A DNA stretch of 40,665 bases, from positions 1 through 40,665 of the forward strand of contig RECI01000102.1 in assembly GCA_007694095.1 (NCBI GenBank), read 5' to 3'. Made by a program: the position numbers and the translations under genes. This document shows positions 1 through 9,069 of this stretch, piece by piece. The DNA comes from Balneolaceae bacterium (GTDB taxonomy: Bacteria; Bacteroidota; Rhodothermia; Balneolales; Balneolaceae). Under the pieces are notes generated by a model, which worked only from the letters and a program-made list of their open reading frames with translations, was not told the origin of the DNA and made no database searches. The stretch's first letter is position 1, and every line of letters begins with the position of its first letter.

Positions 1-15
1 GTCGGCCCGGAGGGC

Positions 16-38
16 AAAAAAGGCCTAACGGCTTTTTT
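16..38. terminator. Terminator-like hairpin at left edge
   Basis: A run of six A (16-21) pairs with a run of six T (33-38). GCC (23-25) pairs with GGC (30-32) around a TAAC loop, with G22 bulged. The T-run on either strand would fit a bidirectional intrinsic terminator. It could serve a gene to the left of the window or the minus-strand small ORF that ends at 70. No U-tract extends beyond the stem, so this is a moderate call. Confidence 0.4.
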
Positions 39-69
39 GGGTTTAAAAGATATTCATTACCTGTGCTTT

Positions 70-288
70 TTACATGCAGCTGTATACCGATGTATTCAAG
101 TCACGTTGTATATTCACAGATATAGGCTTCATATTCACTAGTATATCGGTCATAATGATGATTGCCGGTTTTTCAAGTTCTTGACTCATTCCGGTGAGAC
201 TGCCAATGCCTTTCTGTGCATTAGCCGGGTGAATACAAGCCAATGCGATCTCGATTTCCATTATCATAAGCTTCTGATATTGTTTCAT
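70..288 (-). CDS. Possible small protein, 72 aa, unrecognised
   Basis: I do not recognise this protein. The longer frame runs back to 411, but the ATG at 288 is preferred because a GGAGG Shine-Dalgarno sequence (plus-strand CCTCC at 295-299) lies 6 nt before it. The peptide begins MKQYQKLMIMEIEIALACIH and has a mildly hydrophobic start but no clear signal-peptide cleavage site, motif or transmembrane segment. A terminator-like hairpin lies downstream at 16-38. The ribosome-binding site and hairpin support expression; the composition does not strongly support a folded protein. It may equally be a chance frame or the remnant of a larger gene. Confidence 0.25.
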   Translation of the reverse strand: MKQYQKLMIMEIEIALACIHPANAQKGIGSLTGMSQELEKPAIIIMTDILVNMKPISVNIQRDLNTSVYSCM

Positions 289-659
289 TTCATGCCTCCG
301 CTTTACTAAATACCGTGGCATTGCCCCATTTTTCTGATAGATGCAAATAGAAAAGATTAGTGATTCATTTTTGGCAGAGGTAGAAATGATCAAATTAAAT
401 CGTGTTGACATTTGAATAAGATCTTTATTACAAGTTGATACTATTTTCCTGTGAGCGTCCTATTAATACCGGGATTTGTCTGTAAAACGTATTGTTGAAC
501 ATTTATGCAAACCGAAAACAGTATATCTATGTCTATAGCTGGTAGTTGATACCATATATTAATAGACCAACCGATCCGGTTTTCAATCATGAAAATTTTG
601 AAACAAATCTGTAAGGATACGTATCAGTGATACGTTTCGGATAGAATTAAAATCAAATC
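289..659. other. Intergenic stretch upstream of the hydrolase gene
   Basis: About 370 bp without a supported gene. It holds the ribosome-binding site of the possible small ORF at its left end and a GATAC palindrome cluster at 616-635 at its right end. I saw no RNA gene, IS end or clear promoter core between them. Confidence 0.5.
616..635 (+). promoter_or_regulatory. Palindromic operator-like site before the hydrolase
   Basis: The sequence ACGTATC-AGT-GATACGT (619-635) is a perfect 7-bp inverted repeat with a 3-nt centre. GATACGTATC (616-625) is itself a perfect 10-bp palindrome, so GATAC/GTATC occurs three times in 20 bp. It ends 24 nt before the ATG at 660, a position suited to a repressor operator or a leader hairpin. 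No regulator gene lies next to it. The site is seen directly; its function is inferred. Confidence 0.35.
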
Positions 660-2087
660 ATGTTCAAATTTATCTTGACTTTTCTACTCATAACCTATCT
701 TTTCTTGCCAGAAAACGGGTGTAATATGAAACCCGCACCGCAGAGTTATTCATTAATTCAAGATTCTTATGAAGAGGAGAGGGTTAAATTTGGGACTCTT
801 GCAGTTCCCGAAGATCATGAAAATCCCGGCGGTAAAACCATCGAAATTGCCTGGGCGGTTATCAGTGCGAAAGATGCCTCCGTACAAAAACATCCACTCA
901 TCTTTTTAACAGGCGGGCCGGGAGGGGAAACCCTTCCTATTGTACCCTTTTTCATGGATTTGCCTCTTGCTGAAGACCGCGATCTTATACTTTTTGACCA
1001 AAGGGGGATCGGGCGTTCAAGTGCCTTGCCTGACTTTGGAGAGGGTTTACTGGAAATTCTGGCTGCTGATCTAACACCAGAACAGGAAAAGGAGGAATTC
1101 AACCGTCTCCTGCAATTATATCGTGAAAAAGCGCGAGAACAAGGTGTTGATCTGCATCATTATAATACTTTTCAGAATGCACAGGATGTGGGAATGTTGA
1201 TGGAACATCTCGGTTATGGGAGATATAATATCATGGGGGGCTCTTATGGGTCAAGATTGGCAAGGGTTATTATGGATAAATTTCCGGAATTTATTGAAAC
1301 TGCCGTTTTAGATTCCCCTAATCCATTTGAAAACGACTTTATAACTTCACGAATTAAAAGTTATGCGCAGTCGCTTCAACTCATATTTAATCAGTGCAAA
1401 GTTGACATCAGTTGCAATTCAGAATATCCAAACCTCGAAAAGGAATACTTTGAAGGAATTGAAACACTACACGATGATCCATTAAAAATCGATTTAGAAG
1501 ATTTCAACTTCTATGTGAATCCGCAGGATGCAATATACATTCTCCGGTATCAGCTTTACAGGGGTGATGCACTTTCCGGCGCTCCGGCACTTATCAGGGC
1601 ATTATATTCACGCAATAAAGATCATGTGAGGCAAAACATCGAAACGGCACTTCCAATGATTGCTGACGGAAATTATTCTATGTTTCTTTCAGCTGAACGT
1701 TTCGAACATTATGATTCATCAATTGACAAGGAAATGCTTGATCAGTTATACCGGGAATTGGATCTTTTTCCTGCCCCGATAGCCTTATTTACATCACTCT
1801 ATCTGGCTGCAGGAAGCTGGCACCACCATTCAGTGGATCCCTCAAAAAAAATATTCAATCAATCCGGTATTCCAACCCTTATTTTTGTCAATAAATATGA
1901 CCCGGTAACACCACCAGAAAATGGTCGAATCATGATGGAGCACTTAAACAGGGGGTACTTGTTTATTCTTGATGAAGGAGGGCATGGCGAGGGAAATCTG
2001 GAGTGTAAAATTGAGGTTATCCGTAATTTCTTTGATTACCCGAACAGCCCCCCTGACCCCGGCTGCCTGAATATCGCTGATCGCTGA
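660..2087 (+). CDS. Exported TAP-like alpha/beta hydrolase (peptidase-type)
   Basis: A 475-aa alpha/beta-hydrolase of the proline-iminopeptidase/tripeptidyl-aminopeptidase kind (family S33, with a TAP-like C-terminal part). Visible signatures are the oxyanion motif GGPGG (85-89), DQRGIGRS (113-120), the nucleophile elbow GGSYGS with Ser195, Asp414 in NKYDP and His442 in EGGHG, so the triad is complete. The N-terminus has a hydrophobic segment (about 4-17) and a Cys at 21, suggesting export; the lipobox around Cys21 is weak. The likely role is hydrolysis of short peptides or esters in the periplasm; the substrate cannot be read from sequence. It is a single gene, convergent with the susCD operon. 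A palindrome lies just upstream. Confidence 0.85.
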   Translation: MFKFILTFLLITYLFLPENGCNMKPAPQSYSLIQDSYEEERVKFGTLAVPEDHENPGGKTIEIAWAVISAKDASVQKHPLIFLTGGPGGETLPIVPFFMDLPLAEDRDLILFDQRGIGRSSALPDFGEGLLEILAADLTPEQEKEEFNRLLQLYREKAREQGVDLHHYNTFQNAQDVGMLMEHLGYGRYNIMGGSYGSRLARVIMDKFPEFIETAVLDSPNPFENDFITSRIKSYAQSLQLIFNQCKVDISCNSEYPNLEKEYFEGIETLHDDPLKIDLEDFNFYVNPQDAIYILRYQLYRGDALSGAPALIRALYSRNKDHVRQNIETALPMIADGNYSMFLSAERFEHYDSSIDKEMLDQLYRELDLFPAPIALFTSLYLAAGSWHHHSVDPSKKIFNQSGIPTLIFVNKYDPVTPPENGRIMMEHLNRGYLFILDEGGHGEGNLECKIEVIRNFFDYPNSPPDPGCLNIADR

Positions 2088-2167
2088 AAGCAAAAAAACA
2101 ACATCTGTATCCTGCACCTTGTGCCCTGTACCCATACAACGTAGCGATGACTCTCAAATTTGTTTAC

Positions 2168-2199
2168 AAAAAAAAAGAGGCACGCCGAAGCGTGCCTCT
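2168..2199 (-). terminator. Intrinsic terminator of the susCD operon
   Basis: A perfect 9-bp GC-rich stem, GAGGCACGC (2177-2185) with GCGTGCCTC (2190-2198), closes on a 4-nt loop. Read on the minus strand it is followed by nine U (plus-strand A run 2168-2176). It lies 32 nt after the susD stop codon and, through the flanking A/T pair, may also slow the convergent hydrolase transcript. Confidence 0.85.
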
Positions 2200-2229
2200 C
2201 CATTTAACCAAGGGAACTGTATGGCTTGC

Positions 2230-4143
2230 TTAGTAACCCTGATTTTGTTGTAATTGAGGTACTCCGCCCACAGTACTCAGGTCAATCTGACGCTGTGGTA
2301 TCGGGAAGTATTCATTCTTGTTCGATGTGTAACGTCCCTCATTCAGGTAAGAAGCAGGGAAGAAAGCACCTTCATAGTCCATAAACCTGTTGATTTCGTC
2401 CTGGCCAATACCCCATCGGTTCAGATCGAAGAAGCGGTGTCCTTCGAGTGAAAGTTCCAGCTTACGCTCGAACCTGACGATGTTTCTTGCCTGTGCCTGG
2501 TTGCCCAGGTCTGTATAGAGGGCGATCTCATAATTTGGAACCTCATACTCATTCCAGTTACTGATATTTGCAGCACCTCCGCCAAGGTAAACAAAAGTTG
2601 TTCCCGTATCGGTGCGTACAACCCAGCTTCCTGAAGATGGTGTAAGTGCAAGCATTTCAGCCTGGCTTCCCACTACCTCATGGGCAAACTCCTCGTTAAA
2701 TTCATTGCGAACCCAACCCGCAGGATTTGCAGCACGTGCACGAACCCTGTTGATGTATTGCAACGCTTGCCCGAGGCTTCCCACTTCGATTTCAGCCTCA
2801 GCAGCCATCAAAAGAACGTCTGCAAAGCGGATAATCGGAATGTTGTAGGATGTGCCCGGAGCCCATTGGCTTGGATTGTTTACATCCTGGTCATCTTTTT
2901 GCCACCATATATGTTTTTTGGCAGCATAAGGGCCGGAGTAGGCCTGGTCACGGATCCAGCGTTCGCCGGGATGCGGACCCCAGTCGTGGAATGGAACACC
3001 ACGGCGGCCAACAGTATAGTCAAGTCGGGGATCGAGGGCTCCTTCATGCGGGGTAAACTGCTGGTTTGACAGAATTCCCATGTCCCATCTGACATTGGTT
3101 GCAAGGTGGTTGCCTACCATCGGCAATCCGTCTACTGTTTGATAGGCATTTACCAGGAATTGTGTTGGCTGGTAAAATCCACAGCAGCGGAATGGGCTGT
3201 TATACGGATAGTTCAGCATCATGCCGGGGTTGGCATTTTGAATCGTACCTGTACCATCATTCGCAGATGCCTGGATTGCAAATATAGACTCCGCATGGTT
3301 TTTATGCACCGGGTTATGTATCTGGTCGAGCTGCACCAAATCATAAGCCAGGCCATTGGATGTGCGGCCATTTGGTATGATTTGATCGTACAGTGCCTTA
3401 GCATCAGAGAACTTATTCTGATACATATATGACTTGGCAAGATAAGATGCTGCTGCCCAGCTGTTAGGCCGGCCAACCTGGCCTTGTGTCTCTGGAAGAT
3501 TGTCGAAGGCAAACCTGAAGTCAGCCTCAATCATTGGCCAGACATCCTGGTCGTTGGGCTGAGGGGTAAGAGCATCGGTATTTTCATCAATCCATGGTAC
3601 CCGATTGAAGAACCGGGCCAGTTCAAAATAGAAGTGGCCGCGAATAAACCGTGCTTCAGCTTCAAAGCGGGCTCGGTCAACTTCGGTAAAAGTACCTTCT
3701 ACAATTGGAACGTTTGGAAGAACTTTAAGAACAGAGTTTGCTCTTGCAATTCCCTCGTACAATCCTCTCCATTTCAGGTTAATAAATCCTGTAGTTGGAG
3801 AAACATTCATGCCGCCAAGGGTATTCATTTGCGGCTGATCACCAGCGTCACTACCTTTGTGCGCTTCTGTTCCCATAACACTGCCGTATAACCAGTTGCT
3901 TGGGCATACGATCCAGGCACCGTCGGTCGGCAGCCCGTCTCCCCATCCCTGGTCACCGGTTTGGCTAAGGGCAGCATAAGCACCCAAAAGCAGTGTTTCA
4001 ACGCCTGTACGGTCGTTCAGTACATCCTCACTTAATGAACCCATGGAGGGCCGGGTGAGGAAGTCATCACCGCAAGCTTTCGTAAATATGCCTGCCATCA
4101 TCAGCAGTGCAAGAATAACTACTATATTTCTTGAGTTTTTCAT
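2230..4143 (-). CDS. SusD/RagB-family outer-membrane nutrient-binding lipoprotein
   Basis: A 637-aa SusD/RagB homologue. It begins with a signal peptide leading to Cys24 (context FTKACGDDFL), the expected lipidation site in this family. The early FLTRPS motif, the helical TPR-like body and the C-terminal block with RFERKLELSLEGHRFFDLNRWG are typical of the SusD family. It would sit on the cell surface as the ligand-capturing lid over its SusC partner, whose gene ends 27 nt upstream. An AGAGG ribosome-binding site lies 6 nt before the ATG. The ligand is unknown: no glycoside hydrolase, sulfatase or anti-sigma gene adjoins. A strong terminator follows the gene. Confidence 0.93.
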   Translation of the reverse strand: MKNSRNIVVILALLMMAGIFTKACGDDFLTRPSMGSLSEDVLNDRTGVETLLLGAYAALSQTGDQGWGDGLPTDGAWIVCPSNWLYGSVMGTEAHKGSDAGDQPQMNTLGGMNVSPTTGFINLKWRGLYEGIARANSVLKVLPNVPIVEGTFTEVDRARFEAEARFIRGHFYFELARFFNRVPWIDENTDALTPQPNDQDVWPMIEADFRFAFDNLPETQGQVGRPNSWAAASYLAKSYMYQNKFSDAKALYDQIIPNGRTSNGLAYDLVQLDQIHNPVHKNHAESIFAIQASANDGTGTIQNANPGMMLNYPYNSPFRCCGFYQPTQFLVNAYQTVDGLPMVGNHLATNVRWDMGILSNQQFTPHEGALDPRLDYTVGRRGVPFHDWGPHPGERWIRDQAYSGPYAAKKHIWWQKDDQDVNNPSQWAPGTSYNIPIIRFADVLLMAAEAEIEVGSLGQALQYINRVRARAANPAGWVRNEFNEEFAHEVVGSQAEMLALTPSSGSWVVRTDTGTTFVYLGGGAANISNWNEYEVPNYEIALYTDLGNQAQARNIVRFERKLELSLEGHRFFDLNRWGIGQDEINRFMDYEGAFFPASYLNEGRYTSNKNEYFPIPQRQIDLSTVGGVPQLQQNQGY

Positions 4144-4170
4144 AATAGACCTCTGTCTAAATAATTTCTT

Positions 4171-7100
4171 TTAAAATCCAAGGTTAATACCAAACAGGAA
4201 CTGCCTGGATGTCGGATAAGCTCCTTCATCTACACCAAAACTGGTTGTACTGGCGTTTGCTGACTGGGTATTTCCTATTTCAGGATCAGGTCCGGAATAT
4301 CCGGTAATTGTAAACAGGTTTTGTGCCTGAACATAAACCCTGAGCCTGCTCAAACCTACTTGTGAGAGTAAATCAGGAGAGAATGTGTATCCTACTTGTA
4401 CGGTTCTCAATCTAAGGAATGAGCCGTCTTCAACGTAGTAGGAATTCGGTACAAGGTTGGTGGCTGTTGAACCTGCATTCTCCTGAATCGGAGCAGTTGC
4501 GTTTGTTCTTTCCGGTGTCCAGGAATCATAGAGAGCGGTTTTGCTCTTGGCACCCTGGAATGAAGGGAAGAAATCGGTCCACCATTTTACCTGATTCCAA
4601 ACATCATTTCCTTGAGATCCATAAAAGAATGCACTGAAATCAAAGCTTTTGTAGTTCACCAACAAGTCGAGCCCGTATGTAAAATCGGGGTGAGGATCAC
4701 CCAGACGTGTACGGTCGGCAGCGGTTACGCGGCCATCACCAGTAACATCAGCATAGCGGAATCGGCCCGGTGCTGCTTCAGACTGATATACACCACCCGG
4801 AGCGGATGCATTAGCTGCATCTATTTCAGCCTGACTATTCCAGAATCCTTCTATTTGGTATCCAAAGAAAGTGGAAATCGGCCATCCTACCTGGTTTCGA
4901 ATGATGGGGTTGCCACCACCAAATCGTCTTGTGGTACCGTCAAAATTTTCAACACCTTCAGCAATTTTCTTCACTTCATTGCTATATGTAGTGAAGTTAA
5001 GCGTTGCCGTCATGTTGAAATCATTACTGAAATACCTTCTTCCGGTTACGGATAAGTCCAAGCCCTGGTTTTGAACATTACCTACGTTAATAAACGGCTG
5101 AGCTGCAAGGCCTGCCTGTCCCGGAAGTTCAGGGTTGAATAAAAGATCCCTGACATCGTTTCTGTAAAAATCGATGTCGAATTCGAGATTACCTTCAAAC
5201 AACATGGCATTCAAGCCAATATTCATTGAATGTGCTTCTTCCCAACGGGCTGCAGGGTTACCAATACGGGTTTGTCTGAAACCCTGGAATATGGCTGGCC
5301 CGCCGGTAATCGGGTAGAATGAATTTAGCTGGTTACCGCCAAAAAGAGAAAATGCGTTATCAGGTGCAACATTTAATTGATTACCCATAACACCATAACC
5401 GGCACGCAACTGTAGGTTCGTAATCCAGTCAACATCTCTCATGAACTCTTCCTGAGAAATACGCCAGCCGATACTTCCGGCAGGGAATATACCATAACGG
5501 TTATCGAGGAATCGAGAAGATCCGTCGCGACGAACTGTTGCATTTAACAGGTATCTGTTGTCATAGTTGTATTCAACACGCCCAAAAAGTGAGAATAGGG
5601 CGTTTTCATATTTCCAGCTGTAATTGGTGGGGTCACCTGCACCGGTACTGAGGTTCACATAATTGGGATTGAATGAGAAGTAATCCGTACGTGTTCCGCC
5701 TCTTTCCCTTCCAGTGTCTTCATTGGCTTCAGTTCCGATCACAACTGTTACATTGTGAACCTCTGCCAGCAAGTCGGAGTAGGCAAGTGTATTGGTCCAG
5801 GTCCAGTTTGTACCGTTCCATGCACCTTCACCATAAAGGTTAACTACTGCATTTTCAGCATTTTCATATTCCGGGAACTGGAACCAGCTCCAATTGCTTG
5901 TGCCATAACTGCCACCAAAATTTGTGCGGAATGTAATGTTTTCGAGTAAATCTACCTCACCGAAAATATTACCGAAAATACGGTTGTTTTGACCGGTATT
6001 GTTCATGGTTCGCTCGCGTTGTGCAACAGGGTTGCTCGCATTTCCAAGCGGTGCTCCAAAGTTTCCGGCAAAATTCCCTGCTATATCATAAACCGGGATA
6101 ATTGGCTGTTGCCGATACACCATACCGGTTGCAGTGCCTTCGTTTAAAGATCCCGATTGCGGGTTTTCCCAAATCGAAATCGATGCATTTTGGCCAATTC
6201 GAATATTGTCATTGAGATTAAACTGCGTATTAACCCTGAGCGTATAACGTTCATTGTACGTTCGCAGCAGTGTTCCTTCCTGGTTAACATAGTTTAAGGA
6301 AAGTAAATAGGTAGCATCATCACCACCACCACTTACAGAAAGTGTAGAGTTGGTTGAGTATGCAGGTTTAAATATTTCCTGGAACCAGTTCGTACCTTGT
6401 TGATTCGCAGGTGTTATCCTGAAAAAGCTTCCAAGGTCTGAGGTGCTTGTATAAAATGGATTTACATAATAATCATCATGATTAACCTGACCGCTCATCG
6501 CCCCGGCAGGGGAGATATAATCCGGGAGCCTGGGTGTTGCCCCGCTTCCGTATAATGGTGATGAAGGGGTGAGGCCAGAGTTTCTGTATGCAAGCCATTC
6601 GATTTCAGCCATTTCCTGGGGTGAAGCAATATTGTATGGGTTGCCATGATGCTTTGGTGTTTCATAACCAACATATGAGTCAAACGATACATTTAAACCA
6701 GGACGGCCTTGTTTGGTGGTAATAATAATCACACCATTCGAAGCGCGCGCTCCATAAATGGATGCTGCTGACGCATCTTTTAATACCTGTAATGATTCAA
6801 CATCACGCGGGTTTAAATCTCGGATGCTACCCGTAGGCATGCCGTCTACAACATACAGCGGGCTTACGTTGCCAAAGTTTCCAACACCACGGATTCGTAC
6901 CATGGGTTCGTCACCTGGCTGACCAGACTGGCTTACTGTAACGCCAGACACTTGTCCCTGTAGCTGTCGGGTAATTGATGATTCTGCAATTCTCTGCATT
7001 TGAGGTACATTTGCAACACTGATTGAACCTGTAAGGTCGATCCTGCGCTGTGCAGAATAACCTGTTACTACAAGATCTTCACCAAGAATTGCCGAAGATT

Positions 7101-7440
7101 GCATTATAACATTGATGACTGACCTTCCTTCAACGGCTATTGTTTGAGTGGTGTAACCGATATAGGAAAACCTGAGTTGAGCATCGGGACCTGGTACAGT
7201 TAAACTGTATTCACCATTTAAATCGGTTGTGGTACCAAGAGTGGTTCCCACAATCAGGATATTCACTCCAATAAGAGTTTCACCGGTAAATTCGTCCGTA
7301 ACTGTTCCGGTTACTTCCAATTGCTGCCCGTAAGCAAGATTGCTGAAAGACAATAGAAGTAACATGCACATCCCCGCCGTTAAAGAATGGCGAAGAGGTA
7401 CCTTCCAGAATAAAAGCGTATTGTATAATAATTTTATCAT
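4171..7440 (-). CDS. SusC/RagA-family TonB-linked outer-membrane transporter
   Basis: A 1089-aa TonB-dependent transporter of the SusC/RagA type. In order: a signal peptide cleaved near residue 38 (LAYGQ), a carboxypeptidase-regulatory-like beta domain (about 41-115, with GVNILIVGT and DLNGEYSL), a TonB-box-like segment EDLVVTGYSAQ (121-131), the plug (about 135-245) with the SusC-type LYVVDGMP and a TTKQG close, then a long 22-strand-type barrel ending FGINLGF. It uses proton motive force through TonB to import what SusD captures. It is the first gene of a two-gene operon; AGAAGG lies just before the ATG. A candidate TAnnTTTG promoter lies 68 nt upstream. There is no N-terminal extension for anti-sigma signalling. 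Confidence 0.95.
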   Translation of the reverse strand: MIKLLYNTLLFWKVPLRHSLTAGMCMLLLLSFSNLAYGQQLEVTGTVTDEFTGETLIGVNILIVGTTLGTTTDLNGEYSLTVPGPDAQLRFSYIGYTTQTIAVEGRSVINVIMQSSAILGEDLVVTGYSAQRRIDLTGSISVANVPQMQRIAESSITRQLQGQVSGVTVSQSGQPGDEPMVRIRGVGNFGNVSPLYVVDGMPTGSIRDLNPRDVESLQVLKDASAASIYGARASNGVIIITTKQGRPGLNVSFDSYVGYETPKHHGNPYNIASPQEMAEIEWLAYRNSGLTPSSPLYGSGATPRLPDYISPAGAMSGQVNHDDYYVNPFYTSTSDLGSFFRITPANQQGTNWFQEIFKPAYSTNSTLSVSGGGDDATYLLSLNYVNQEGTLLRTYNERYTLRVNTQFNLNDNIRIGQNASISIWENPQSGSLNEGTATGMVYRQQPIIPVYDIAGNFAGNFGAPLGNASNPVAQRERTMNNTGQNNRIFGNIFGEVDLLENITFRTNFGGSYGTSNWSWFQFPEYENAENAVVNLYGEGAWNGTNWTWTNTLAYSDLLAEVHNVTVVIGTEANEDTGRERGGTRTDYFSFNPNYVNLSTGAGDPTNYSWKYENALFSLFGRVEYNYDNRYLLNATVRRDGSSRFLDNRYGIFPAGSIGWRISQEEFMRDVDWITNLQLRAGYGVMGNQLNVAPDNAFSLFGGNQLNSFYPITGGPAIFQGFRQTRIGNPAARWEEAHSMNIGLNAMLFEGNLEFDIDFYRNDVRDLLFNPELPGQAGLAAQPFINVGNVQNQGLDLSVTGRRYFSNDFNMTATLNFTTYSNEVKKIAEGVENFDGTTRRFGGGNPIIRNQVGWPISTFFGYQIEGFWNSQAEIDAANASAPGGVYQSEAAPGRFRYADVTGDGRVTAADRTRLGDPHPDFTYGLDLLVNYKSFDFSAFFYGSQGNDVWNQVKWWTDFFPSFQGAKSKTALYDSWTPERTNATAPIQENAGSTATNLVPNSYYVEDGSFLRLRTVQVGYTFSPDLLSQVGLSRLRVYVQAQNLFTITGYSGPDPEIGNTQSANASTTSFGVDEGAYPTSRQFLFGINLGF

Positions 7441-8241
7441 GGTATACCTTCTGTTTATGTTTAAATAAAGGTTTCACCATTCTCTGGGAGCTTAGATAAA
7501 GACCTGCACAAACATATCTCCCGGCGACGAGCCACTGAAAAGTGAACTTGTCTCAGCGTAGAATCGTAAGCATTGAAGTCGTAACGTTATTTATCAATGA
7601 GTCGAATTTGCGTTTTGTGGAAAATGACGTAAAAAACGTGTTTGTATCAGATATATATTAAGTATTACTGAAGTGACCCCATCTAATGAGATACACCTCA
7701 TCCGGAAAATGAATGATCCTTAGGTAGAATTTAGATGAAATCAAGGTCACTGCGAATGAGACGGGCTACTACCATACTGTAATGAAAATTCCTAATGAAC
7801 AGTAATGAAAAGTCTTAATAATTGTATAAGGGAAATCCTGATACTTTTATAAAAATTATTCTGATTTTGTATATTTTTACAACTATTTTAACAATTTTAC
7901 AAACATAAGTAAAAATGTAAATTTTGCATCTTATAATTAACAGTAATATGGATTAATTACATATAAATACAGTATATTATATTTAAGCTATTAATAATAC
8001 TGTTAATATTAAAAATTTAAATAAAAGTTTATTTGTAAAAAGCAATTTACAGTTCTTGTTTTAAGATACATATGTCTTTTAATCAAAAATTGGTTTTCTT
8101 GTTCGAAGAAAACGCTTTTCTTTTGATTATCTGTCAAAACAGAATCTAGAAATTCGTGTAAGGTTCATAAAATTTCTGTTAATCCCCGGATCAAATACCT
8201 ATTTTAAAGTTTCAGGTTCATAACTGTGAAAAATATTGCTG
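7441..8241. other. Long AT-rich intergenic region between susC and the AsmA-like gene
   Basis: About 800 bp between two divergent genes. The first 120 bp hold the susC leader and promoter. Positions 7850-8060 are very AT-rich with no frame worth reporting. Around 7778-7812 a short GTAATGAAAA block occurs twice. At 8093-8113 an 8-bp hairpin (GTTTTCTT/AAGAAAAC, 5-nt loop) precedes a T-rich stretch and resembles a weak terminator for a plus-strand transcript. I saw no RNA gene, IS end or repeat shared with the other intergenic elements. Confidence 0.5.
7509..7516 (-). promoter_or_regulatory. Candidate Bacteroidota-type -7 element for susC
   Basis: On the minus strand the sequence reads TATGTTTG, an exact match to the TAnnTTTG -7 core of Bacteroidota sigma-70 promoters. 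A TTTT in place of the TTTG -33 box lies 21 nt upstream. The core is 68 nt before the susC ATG, giving a leader of roughly 60 nt. The match is seen; promoter activity is inferred. Confidence 0.4.
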
Positions 8242-8910
8242 ATGAAGCTATTCAAGTATCTCTTAATCTCAATACTGGTTTTAATTGGAATTGCCATCCT
8301 GGCGATTTCAATGGCAATCGATTCAACAGTGAAAAATGCAATTGAAGAAAGAGGCAGCAGATTAGCAGGTACATCTGTCAGTGTTGACAGGGTTTCAATT
8401 TCACCTTTCACGGGCAAAGGAGAAGTGAATGGTTTCAAAGTGACAAATCCTGATGGTTTCCGGGATCCATATATTTTTACATCCGACCATTTTTTCATTA
8501 AACTCTCGTTGAGGTCACTTTTTTCAGATGAAATCATAATCAATGAAATCATTATAACGAATCCATCCGTTTTCGTTGAACAAAAACTTCCTGAAAATAA
8601 CCTCCACACCATTCTCAGAAACATTCAACGTGAAGCAACGGATCAAGTTGAAGGCAAAAATATGATGATAGGCCTTTTCAGGATGAGCGGGGCAACTGCC
8701 ACGCTATTTACTGAGATAGGTGGTGAACGTATTGTTGACATTGAGGTTGATACAATAGAATTATCAGATATCGGAACAGAAGATGGCAGAGAAGCCGTAG
8801 ATGAAGTGATTCAGCAAATTGCTGAAAGGGTTGTTCAATCAATTTTGCAGGATGCTGTACAAACCGGTGGCGGTCAAATACGAGATGCAATTCGAGGCCT
8901 ATTAGAATAA
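8242..8910 (+). CDS. AsmA/DUF748-like membrane-anchored protein
   Basis: 222 aa from the ATG at 8242. A TTG two codons earlier (8236) is in frame but less likely. One N-terminal transmembrane segment (about 4-25) is followed by a beta-rich part with ISPFTGKGEVNGFKVTNPDG, a pattern typical of the N-terminal domain of AsmA-like/DUF748 proteins. These proteins span the periplasm and are linked to lipid transport and outer-membrane homeostasis. It is far shorter than full AsmA proteins and ends in an amphipathic, acidic-then-basic helix, so it is a single-module version. No operon partner is obvious. The family call is fair; the function is unproven. Confidence 0.7.
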   Translation: MKLFKYLLISILVLIGIAILAISMAIDSTVKNAIEERGSRLAGTSVSVDRVSISPFTGKGEVNGFKVTNPDGFRDPYIFTSDHFFIKLSLRSLFSDEIIINEIIITNPSVFVEQKLPENNLHTILRNIQREATDQVEGKNMMIGLFRMSGATATLFTEIGGERIVDIEVDTIELSDIGTEDGREAVDEVIQQIAERVVQSILQDAVQTGGGQIRDAIRGLLE

Positions 8911-8944
8911 TTGCAAAAGTGAACCCGGATTTTGATTTGAGATG

Positions 8945-8992
8945 AACCGAATGACTAATTTACGAATAGGAGAAAAAATCGGTCATTCGGTT
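8945..8992. repeat. Intergenic inverted repeat after the AsmA-like gene
   Basis: AACCGAATGAC (8945-8955) and GTCATTCGGTT (8982-8992) are perfect 11-bp inverted repeats with a 26-nt loop. AACCCGGATT (8922-8931), just outside, resembles the ends of the intergenic elements described at 9.9 and 25.4 kb. The hairpin could end the upstream transcript, but it lacks a good T-tract. Confidence 0.4.
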
Positions 8993-9069
8993 TATCGGTT
9001 CTTCGGTCTTTCGCAAATCATTTAGACCCTTTAATTATTAAATCTGGGATATAAAAAATACAGTTCAAG

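Noticed and set aside
3484-3891. A plus-strand frame (135 aa) opposite susD.
   Set aside because: It is fully within a well-supported SusD gene and its product has no recognisable features.
8199-8624. A minus-strand frame (141 aa) opposite the AsmA-like gene.
   Set aside because: The plus-strand gene has a membrane anchor and family motifs; the opposite frame has none.
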